Shown: positions 1 through 5,360 of the stretch, piece by piece
Layout of the letters: each line of letters starts with the position of its first letter
How positions within the stretch are numbered: the stretch's first letter is position 1
IMG/VR virus record: IMGVR_UViG_3300035703_000313
Span: 1-31,360 of that record
Length of the DNA: 31,360 bases
Strand: one strand, 5' to 3'
Source: a virus
Notes under the pieces: generated by a model
What the model saw: the letters and a program-made list of their open reading frames with translations, nothing else
Told to the model about the DNA's origin: nothing
Database searches by the model: none
Made by a program: the position numbers and the translations under genes

Positions 1-2
1 CG

Positions 3-164
3 ACTGAGGCCGCAGCAACCTGCATCGAGGCGATGGGCGAGATGATCCAGAACATGCTTAAAATCGCCGTGAAGGCCGAGGTCGAAGCAATCACCAAGTG
101 GCTCAAGGCGCACGGTATGCGGCAGGTCGCCATGATGCTTGAGAAGGGAGAACACCTGAAATGA
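3..164 (+). CDS. Hypothetical phage protein, C-terminal fragment
   Basis: An open frame runs in from the left edge and ends at TGA 162-164, giving the last 53 residues of a protein. The fragment is helical in character and Met/Ala/Glu/Lys-rich, ending in ...MLEKGEHLK. No motif is recognised. Its stop overlaps the next start in an ATGA junction, so it belongs to the same translationally coupled plus-strand operon as the next three genes. The true start lies outside the window. Confidence 0.6.
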   Translation, partial: TEAAATCIEAMGEMIQNMLKIAVKAEVEAITKWLKAHGMRQVAMMLEKGEHLK

Positions 165-373
165 GCGAGCGAGAGGTCTGCACCATTACGATTTGCTTAT
201 CGCACGACTACAACCGCGAGCTTGGGTTCGAGCTTGAAGACGCTGTGAAGGAAAGTTGGAACAAGATGATCCCTTGGTTCACACGCCGACACAACATCAC
301 CAACGGCACTATTGATCTTGAGGGCGGCGCAGTTCGCATCACTTGGCAATACGAAAGGTTTGATGAGGAATGA
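161..373 (+). CDS. Hypothetical phage protein (70 aa)
   Basis: This small acidic protein begins at an ATGA overlap with the preceding gene and ends at a second overlap with the gene at 370. It reads MSEREVCTITICLSHDYN... and has alternating strand-like and helix-like stretches, but no signal peptide or membrane segment. A GGGAG sequence at about 147-151 is a usable ribosome site. I recognise no family. The overlaps on both sides are the main support for it being real. Confidence 0.6.
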   Translation: MSEREVCTITICLSHDYNRELGFELEDAVKESWNKMIPWFTRRHNITNGTIDLEGGAVRITWQYERFDEE

Positions 374-504
374 CCGACGTAGCATCAATCCTCGCCTGCT
401 ACCGCAGCGGGCAGATCAGCGAAGCGGAGATGGTGGACATCTGCCGCGAGTGGCCCGAGGTCGAGGTCGCATTGAACGACACTAGCATTACAAAGGAGAA
501 GTGA
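370..504 (+). CDS. Hypothetical small phage protein (44 aa)
   Basis: The frame starts at ATG 370, inside the stop of the previous gene, and ends at TGA 502-504, one base before the next ATG. It reads MTDVASILACYRSGQ... and ends in ...NDTSITKEK. Residues 10-34 look like two short amphipathic helices (RSGQISEAEMVDICREWPEVE), similar to the small helical accessory proteins common in phage early operons. Function unknown. The tight spacing supports it as a coupled member of the operon. Confidence 0.55.
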   Translation: MTDVASILACYRSGQISEAEMVDICREWPEVEVALNDTSITKEK

Positions 505-505
505 A

Positions 506-688
506 ATGAAGAAGCTTATTATCGCAGCCTCTATGGCCCTGACTGCCACCTCTGCCGCAGCGCAGTACCAGATGACCCACTACCTCGTCGCGCAGTGGTA
601 TGAGAACGGCAACCAAATGTGCCGCTATGACAATGGCACCGTGCTGAACATGGGCTACCGCATCTGCCCTCTGAGCATCAAGGGCTGA
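506..688 (+). CDS. Small exported phage protein (60 aa)
   Basis: The protein opens with a clear Sec signal peptide: two lysines, a hydrophobic core and an AAAQ-type cleavage region near residue 20. That leaves a mature peptide of about 40 residues with two cysteines (in NQMCRYDN and YRICPL), which could form a disulphide in the periplasm. An AAGGAG ribosome site lies just upstream, inside the end of the previous gene. It is the last gene before the terminator at 705. Function unknown; a periplasmic or superinfection-related role is only a guess. Confidence 0.6.
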   Translation: MKKLIIAASMALTATSAAAQYQMTHYLVAQWYENGNQMCRYDNGTVLNMGYRICPLSIKG

Positions 689-704
689 AGCGACTGAATC
701 GGCG

Positions 705-731
705 AAGGCGGGCTAAGTCAGCTCGCCTTTT
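705..731 (+). terminator. Rho-independent terminator between convergent operons
   Basis: AAGGCGGGCT (705-714) pairs with AGCTCGCCTT (720-729) around a 5-nt loop, with one G-U pair, and a T tract follows. It sits 17 bases after the stop of the 506-688 gene and covers the stop of the convergent exonuclease gene. It therefore mainly stops rightward transcription. Confidence 0.7.
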
Positions 732-1482
732 CCAAATACTTTCTCGACCAGGCCCTACAAGCCTGGCACTGATACCGCTGGTAGATGGTGGCATGAGTGC
801 GAGCCAACCCGCGAGACTGCAAGCGACTTGATCCGCAAGCGCCGCACTTATCACGCTTGGTCAAAGCCAAATGCGGGTGGTTCTGGATATGCGGGCGTAG
901 GCGATTATAAACCCGCTCGGTCAGGCGAACGTCGCCCGCGCAATACTGCGCCATTTTGGCCTGGGCCTTTGGGCAGCCATTGAACACATCGATCCATAGC
1001 TTGAAGCCGTCGTGCTTCACCTTTTGACCGAGCCCCAGCTTCTGCGAGAGATAATCAAGCTTGCCTGATGGGTATCCCATTTTGCGGGCGGTCAAGAACA
1101 GGTCGATCTGTGTCGGCGGTGGCGGTGGATCCATGCCCAGCAACAGGAACTGCCCATTGATCTTGGGTATATCAAACTTGGCCCCGTTATACGTAACGAT
1201 AGCGTCAGCCTCGTTCAGCGCTTCATGGGTGGCCTGCATCATGCCTTCATAGCCATGCTCCCACTCGGAGTAGACCTTGACCGGCTGGCCCTTCCACTTC
1301 AGGCCGATGCAGTGAATCAGACGGCCACCTCGATCATCCGCGATCTGATTGGGGGTGATATGCTGGTCTCGCAACCCGAAGGTGTAGACCAGCATGAGGC
1401 TCGTCTCGATGTCCAGAAATAGGATTTTAGCATCTAGCACTGCGCGGCCCCTCGCCGTTTCAGTTGGGGCTGCATAGCACAA
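718..1482 (-). CDS. DnaQ/RNase H-like 3'-5' exonuclease with C-terminal zinc ribbon
   Basis: The N-terminal two thirds is a DEDD-type exonuclease domain. It shows motif I in KILFLDIETS, motif II in AIVTYNGAKFDIPKI, and a terminal Asp in QYCAGDVRLTERVY, as in YprB-like ribonuclease H folds. The last 45 residues contain CGACGSS and CQAC, a four-cysteine zinc ribbon. The enzyme is expected to remove nucleotides from DNA or RNA 3' ends. The first in-frame start is at 1482. A GTG at about codon 16 (reading VLDAKILF), preceded by GAGGGG, is an alternative. It is the last gene of the late operon, beyond the lysis genes, an unusual place for a replication or RNA-processing enzyme. Family placement is fairly sure; the substrate is unknown. 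Confidence 0.8.
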   Translation of the reverse strand: MCYAAPTETARGRAVLDAKILFLDIETSLMLVYTFGLRDQHITPNQIADDRGGRLIHCIGLKWKGQPVKVYSEWEHGYEGMMQATHEALNEADAIVTYNGAKFDIPKINGQFLLLGMDPPPPPTQIDLFLTARKMGYPSGKLDYLSQKLGLGQKVKHDGFKLWIDVFNGCPKAQAKMAQYCAGDVRLTERVYNRLRPHIQNHPHLALTKRDKCGACGSSRLQSRGLARTHATIYQRYQCQACRAWSRKYLEKAS

Positions 1483-1506
1483 ACAAACACTTGCTGGAAG
1501 AGGGCG

Positions 1507-2025
1507 CTATTTAGCCTCTAACCCAAGGATAAACTTGCGCCACTCTTCGGCTTTGATCGTGTTGTCTGTGCAGATGCGAACATCTTCCGGAAGGACGGTT
1601 ACGACTTCCGACAGTCGTTCTGCTCCATCCAACTCGGGCGCTCCACGCACGGTCTTACCGTTTCCGGTGCCTCGATCTTCGGGGTCACGATAACCGGGGC
1701 AGGCTTGGCCCCGCACCCCGCCAGAGCGAATGAAACGCTCAGTGCGATCACGAGTAGCTTCGCGCTTTTCATAAACTGCATTGTCAGTATCCTTTGAGAG
1801 TTGCCGCAGCGCGGCCTCTTCGCTGTCAAGTGCCTCTTGACGGGCTGCCTCAAGCGCCTCTGCCTCGGCCTTCCAGTAGGCTTCAGCCTTGGCATAGCCC
1901 TGGGCCTCCCTGTGGTGGCCGTAGAACAGCACAGCAGCGATGCAGGCTATCGCGGCCCATAACTGCCAAGGAATGCGCTTCAGGAGGCTTCTGAGGCCGA
2001 AAAATAGACGGGCTGCGGTGAACAT
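1507..2025 (-). CDS. Rz-like i-spanin, inner-membrane subunit
   Basis: This 172-residue protein has one N-terminal membrane helix (about residues 19-35, WQLWAAIACIAAVLFY). A long charged Ala/Glu/Lys/Arg-rich coiled coil follows (about 38-95), then a periplasmic tail. This is the i-spanin plan: it spans the periplasm and, with the outer-membrane o-spanin, fuses the two membranes at the end of lysis. An alternative-frame lipoprotein gene is nested inside it. ATG 2025 shares a base with the stop of the upstream small membrane protein (TGATG). An in-frame GTG just upstream at 2028 is less likely. Confidence 0.8.
   Translation of the reverse strand: MFTAARLFFGLRSLLKRIPWQLWAAIACIAAVLFYGHHREAQGYAKAEAYWKAEAEALEAARQEALDSEEAALRQLSKDTDNAVYEKREATRDRTERFIRSGGVRGQACPGYRDPEDRGTGNGKTVRGAPELDGAERLSEVVTVLPEDVRICTDNTIKAEEWRKFILGLEAK
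1599..1781 (-). CDS. Rz1-like o-spanin lipoprotein, nested inside the i-spanin gene
   Basis: A 60-residue lipoprotein is read in a different frame, wholly inside the i-spanin gene. It has a basic start, a hydrophobic stretch and the lipobox LAGC with the lipidated Cys at residue 23. A proline-rich mature part follows (KPAPVIVTPKIEAPE). ATG 1781 is chosen because AAAGGA lies 9 bases upstream; the ATG at 1772 is an alternative. The protein is expected to sit in the inner leaflet of the outer membrane and bind the i-spanin tail. The mature region has Cys 45 and Cys 57, which could form disulphides. Confidence 0.8.
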   Translation of the reverse strand: MQFMKSAKLLVIALSVSFALAGCGAKPAPVIVTPKIEAPETVRPCVERPSWMEQNDCRKS

Positions 2026-2177
2026 CACTTGCTATTCCAGAGATCAAACAGGCTGCGCACCTTTTCCTCGACCACGCCGAGCCGCACTTCCATCTTGGCG
2101 AGCACGATGACCAGCGTGACGAAGGCGAGGAGGATAGGCCAGATCGCCCCGATTATGGCGGCGATCTCACTCATCAT
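2025..2177 (-). CDS. Small membrane protein, candidate holin (50 aa)
   Basis: The frame begins MMSEIAAIIGAIWPILL, with ATG codons at 2177 and 2174, and ends at the TGATG junction with the i-spanin. One membrane helix (about residues 5-27) precedes an amphipathic, possibly coiled-coil tail (KMEVRLGVVEEKVRSLFDLW). A single-helix protein with a short coiled tail between endolysin and spanins fits a small holin or holin partner. The upstream gene ends inside its start (ATGATGAGTGA). No family is recognised, so the role is inferred from context and topology. Confidence 0.65.
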   Translation of the reverse strand: MMSEIAAIIGAIWPILLAFVTLVIVLAKMEVRLGVVEEKVRSLFDLWNSK

Positions 2178-2334
2178 CCTGCCCTTCCGGCACCATGACG
2201 CCGATCACCCCGGCGAGACCGGCGAGAATATCCCACGGCCACGGCAGGGCAGAGGCGACAGTAAACGCGCCGACGATGGCAACCCATGAGCTGCGCTCCT
2301 TGAGGCGCGCCTTGAGATACTTGAGAGCATTCAT
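2167..2334 (-). CDS. Small membrane protein, candidate holin (55 aa)
   Basis: It starts MNALKYLKARLKERSSW at ATG 2334, overlapping the endolysin stop as ATGA. A basic amphipathic N-terminus leads into two hydrophobic stretches (WVAIVGAFTVASALPW and WDILAGLAGVIGVMV) and an acidic EGQDDE tail. Two membrane passes with charged ends match class II-type holins, which let the cytoplasmic lysozyme escape. It overlaps the next small membrane gene, so the two may form a holin/antiholin pair. Placement is solid; which of the two makes the hole is not resolved. Confidence 0.65.
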   Translation of the reverse strand: MNALKYLKARLKERSSWVAIVGAFTVASALPWPWDILAGLAGVIGVMVPEGQDDE

Positions 2335-2969
2335 GATCCGCTCCGATACAATGCAGCTTCCGCCTCGCGGCGGCGGGTAAGACCGCGCAACACTTTGCCG
2401 CCAGCCTTGTTCCACATCAGGAACGCCTTGGCCGCAGCAGGGAAATCCCCGGCGTTGTGCTTGCGCAGGACAGTCGAACGGGCGAAGGCAGCGGGGCCGA
2501 TGTTGTAGGTCAGACAGACCATCGCATCAAACTGTGCTTGGCTGGCGGGGTTGCCGCCGAGACCATCAAGTACAGCCCTCTCGAACTGAACAAGATGCTG
2601 CTCGAACCGCGTGTCGCACTGCTCTTTCGTCCAGACCGTGCCTTTGCCGATCTTGCCGCCATTGAACGGGTCGTTGCCGGTGCTGCCCCAACCAATCGTC
2701 CAGACACCTGCGGGGCAAAGATAGGCTTCGACCTTGCCATCAGGGCGCACCTTGGCGCAGCCCTCGAACTGGTGCATGAGATCAATGCCAGCTTTGCCGG
2801 TCTTGCGGGCGGGGTGGGTAACGGGCGGCAAGACGACCTCCGGCTTGACGGGAATGTTGAGAGCCTTGTCCACCTCGGCCATGGGATCAGGCTTGGCAGG
2901 CTTGGGCTTGGGGCGAATGTCGATATTGCGCCCCACCTCTAACATCCGACTAAAGAGATGGCGCATCAT
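2331..2969 (-). CDS. Phage endolysin, glycoside hydrolase family 24 lysozyme
   Basis: This protein cleaves the N-acetylmuramic acid to N-acetylglucosamine bond of peptidoglycan. The N-terminal 55 residues are a Lys/Pro-rich linker with no membrane segment, so it is not a SAR endolysin and needs a holin. The catalytic domain runs from about residue 58 to 210. The usual E-x8-C/D-x5-T triad is recognisable as E69, C85 and T91 (in QFEG, YLCPAGVW and TIGWGS), but with about seven extra residues between E and C. A GLTRRREAE-type motif near the C-terminus is typical of the family. ATG 2969 overlaps the preceding stop. Confidence 0.88.
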   Translation of the reverse strand: MMRHLFSRMLEVGRNIDIRPKPKPAKPDPMAEVDKALNIPVKPEVVLPPVTHPARKTGKAGIDLMHQFEGCAKVRPDGKVEAYLCPAGVWTIGWGSTGNDPFNGGKIGKGTVWTKEQCDTRFEQHLVQFERAVLDGLGGNPASQAQFDAMVCLTYNIGPAAFARSTVLRKHNAGDFPAAAKAFLMWNKAGGKVLRGLTRRREAEAALYRSGS

Positions 2970-3226
2970 TTCGTCTTGTCCTCCTTGCCCTCCAGCCGCT
3001 TAAAGATCGTGCCGAGCGTGTTGTCCAGCTTGTCGAAGCCTTTCTCCATGTCGGACTTGAGGGCCTTCATGTCCTCGCGCCAATCGTCCTTGGTCACGTA
3101 GGTCTTGGGCATATCACGAACGTCGCTATCAAGACGCTCGATGGCCTTCGTCATAGTATTCAGCACCCAACCGCCGAAGAAGCCAGCGGCACCGAGAACG
3201 ATATTAAAGAGAAGCTGATAATCCAT
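2966..3226 (-). CDS. Membrane-anchored coiled-coil protein of the lysis cassette (86 aa)
   Basis: One N-terminal membrane helix (MDYQLLFNIVLGAAGFFGGWVL) precedes a charged, heptad-like region rich in Lys/Asp (about residues 27-86). The layout resembles XhlA-like haemolysin/holin-accessory proteins, which anchor at the inner membrane near the endolysin. It overlaps the endolysin start by four bases (ATGA), so the two are coupled. Function is inferred from layout and position only. Confidence 0.6.
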   Translation of the reverse strand: MDYQLLFNIVLGAAGFFGGWVLNTMTKAIERLDSDVRDMPKTYVTKDDWREDMKALKSDMEKGFDKLDNTLGTIFKRLEGKEDKTK

Positions 3227-3258
3227 GACGAAGGCTACCCAGTTCTAGCAGGAGACGA

Positions 3259-3585
3259 TTATGCCCAGGGCAGGGCGGGGGTCACGACCGGCGGGTTAGC
3301 AAGCGCCGCGAGCTGGTTCGCCACGTTCTCTTCATAAGCCGCAACCTGATCTTCGCCCAGAGCATCCTTCACCCAGCCGATCACCTGCGCTTCGGTGAGT
3401 TCGGCATAGGGAGTGTAGGGCGCTTCGGGGTCGAGCGTGAGTCCGGCAGTGCCGTAGACACCGGCGGCGTGTTCACCGTCAGTGCCGTTGAGCGTCCAGT
3501 GGCAGACGAAGACAACGTCGGTGTGGCCTTCGTATTCGGGGTAGCAGTCGAGCTGGGCGACAGTCCAATTGTAGGTAGTAGCCAT
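3259..3585 (-). CDS. Small phage protein downstream of the tail fibre (DUF7936-like)
   Basis: This 108-residue protein begins MATTYNWTVAQLDCYPEY and contains a pattern (TDVVFVCHWTLNGTDG ... LTEAQVIGWVKDALGED) that I recall from small proteins just downstream of tail-fibre genes in many phages. The N-terminal half is beta-rich, followed by two helices and a short Pro/Ala tail. It lies 3 bases after the fibre gene. A role as fibre cap, chaperone or minor virion component is possible but undemonstrated. Confidence 0.6.
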   Translation of the reverse strand: MATTYNWTVAQLDCYPEYEGHTDVVFVCHWTLNGTDGEHAAGVYGTAGLTLDPEAPYTPYAELTEAQVIGWVKDALGEDQVAAYEENVANQLAALANPPVVTPALPWA

Positions 3586-3588
3586 GAT

Positions 3589-5328
3589 TTAGTTTCCTTC
3601 AAACGTGATGGTGGATGCAGAGATTTCCAGTTCAGCCACGCGGGCGCGGAGGGATTGGATTTCCTTGACGAGCATAGGCACAAGCTTGCCGTAGTCCACG
3701 GCCATCATCTCGTCGCTATCAGGTGACCCGCCGACAGCTTCCGGCGCGACTTCGAACAGTTCCTGCGCAACGAGCCCATAACGCTGTTCACTATCGTCAA
3801 CGTTCCACTTAAAACTACGCACCTTGATCGCGTCGATTAGATCGCTGGCTTCTGGCGCATCGATGATGTCGTGCTTGAGGCGAGCGTCTGACGAGGTGTA
3901 GTAGGTGGTGGTGGTGCCATCTGTGCCGATATAACCGACGCGCCCGTTATCGTTGAAGAACGACATCTGGGAAGCAGCGCCCGTCCCCGCAATTTTAGTG
4001 GAAACGCCGCCAAGCGATTGAACCTTTAGGAACGATACGTTGTCAAACGTGCTGGAAGTCCCCACCAGCACGTTGCCGCTGCTGTTGATGCGCATCCGCT
4101 CGGCATCACTGCCGACACGGAAGATCATGTTAGATGTGCTGTCTTTCGCGTCGATGTATAGATTGTTATCCGTGAAGTAGGTCAGAGCCGCGCCAGCGGT
4201 AGTGGAGTTCCATGTGCCGGAAGCATTAGGCCACAGCACGCTGCCGCCGTTCTTGATGTTAAGCGCCGGGCCTCCTCCACCGTAACCGGAAGACAAGGAA
4301 GTTAGCCCGATCCCGACGTTGCCGCTGCTGTCGATGCGCATACGGGTGGCTGTGCCGTCATAAAACGACAAGCCAGAGTTGCTAACACCGACATCGCCTG
4401 CAACAAGCTGCCAAGTTTGACCGCCTGTTCCAGTATTCGAAATAACAACCCGTGCGCCAGCTTGGTCTGCTGAACGGGCATAAATCGCCGGTAGTGCCAA
4501 GCCTGTCGTGTCAGAAGTTAGTCGCCCATAACTACTAGGGGTGCTGGTCCCGATCCCGACGTTGCCGCTGCTGTCGATGCGGGCGCGTTCGGTGTCGCCC
4601 GATCCAAGTGCGAGGTAGCTATTACCGTTAACAAGGATCGCGTTGTCGGTTCCGCTCCGGCGGATATTGCCGATGTATGTGTCATCCGACTTGCGGAAAA
4701 CTTGAAAGTTAGTTCCGCTGGCGGACGCATTGCTGTCCACCATGTTCAAACCCTGCGGGTAGCTACCACCACTATTCCAGCGGATTGAGGTGAAATCGCT
4801 ACCAACGCCCGTGGCCGTGCCGATGAGGAAGCGACCTGCGCTATCAACCCGGAACCGCTCGACTGGCGAACCAATCCCTCCGCCTGTGGCGATGGCGATA
4901 GTGTTGGCAGCAGGAGCATAAATCTGCGCCCCACCAGTATTCCATTCAATAGTCGGAGCAGCGGCGGAAAGACGGATGTTCCCCGTAACATCAAGCCTGG
5001 TTCCAGGGGACACGTTGCCAATCCCAACGTTGCCGCTCGAACTCACATACATCCGACTGGCACCGTTGGTCGCAATGTAAAGGTCTTGCGCATCGTTGTA
5101 GATGGAGGAATTATTTCCACCAGTGGCGGATGAAATCAGCAAGTCGCCGCCGTTGCCGATCAGGACGTTACCCGCCTTATCGACCGCGAACCGCTCCGCC
5201 CCACCAACTTGCAGCGTCAACAGCCTGGACGCAGCCGCCGAGGCCGTGTCGGTCACATTCATCTTGATAGCGTTGAAGGTCGTGCCCCCAGCGCTCCAAG
5301 TGTCGGTCAGGTCATAGATAAAAGCCAT
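3589..5328 (-). CDS. Tail fibre with C-terminal S74 intramolecular chaperone
   Basis: This 579-residue fibre or receptor-binding protein ends in a self-cleaving chaperone. The N-terminus has the phrase FNAIKMNVTDTASAAASRLL, common to fibres of this class. The shaft is built of repeats centred on DSSGNVGIG (at least five copies), each a beta strand-turn of a trimeric stalk. From about residue 476 comes the S74 domain with the catalytic motif SDARLK (Ser 480, Lys 485) and GLVAQELFEVAPEAV. A coiled coil (LVKEIQSLRARVAELE) completes the trimerising chaperone. Cleavage is expected just before Ser 480. The repeated DNA makes this gene a likely site for recombination and host-range change. Confidence 0.88.
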   Translation of the reverse strand: MAFIYDLTDTWSAGGTTFNAIKMNVTDTASAAASRLLTLQVGGAERFAVDKAGNVLIGNGGDLLISSATGGNNSSIYNDAQDLYIATNGASRMYVSSSGNVGIGNVSPGTRLDVTGNIRLSAAAPTIEWNTGGAQIYAPAANTIAIATGGGIGSPVERFRVDSAGRFLIGTATGVGSDFTSIRWNSGGSYPQGLNMVDSNASASGTNFQVFRKSDDTYIGNIRRSGTDNAILVNGNSYLALGSGDTERARIDSSGNVGIGTSTPSSYGRLTSDTTGLALPAIYARSADQAGARVVISNTGTGGQTWQLVAGDVGVSNSGLSFYDGTATRMRIDSSGNVGIGLTSLSSGYGGGGPALNIKNGGSVLWPNASGTWNSTTAGAALTYFTDNNLYIDAKDSTSNMIFRVGSDAERMRINSSGNVLVGTSSTFDNVSFLKVQSLGGVSTKIAGTGAASQMSFFNDNGRVGYIGTDGTTTTYYTSSDARLKHDIIDAPEASDLIDAIKVRSFKWNVDDSEQRYGLVAQELFEVAPEAVGGSPDSDEMMAVDYGKLVPMLVKEIQSLRARVAELEISASTITFEGN

Positions 5329-5360
5329 ACGCCACCTTTACATGAGTTTGTTGGGGTTTT

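Noticed and set aside
2457-2942. 161-codon plus-strand frame opposite the endolysin
   Set aside because: Antisense shadow of a clear GH24 lysozyme.
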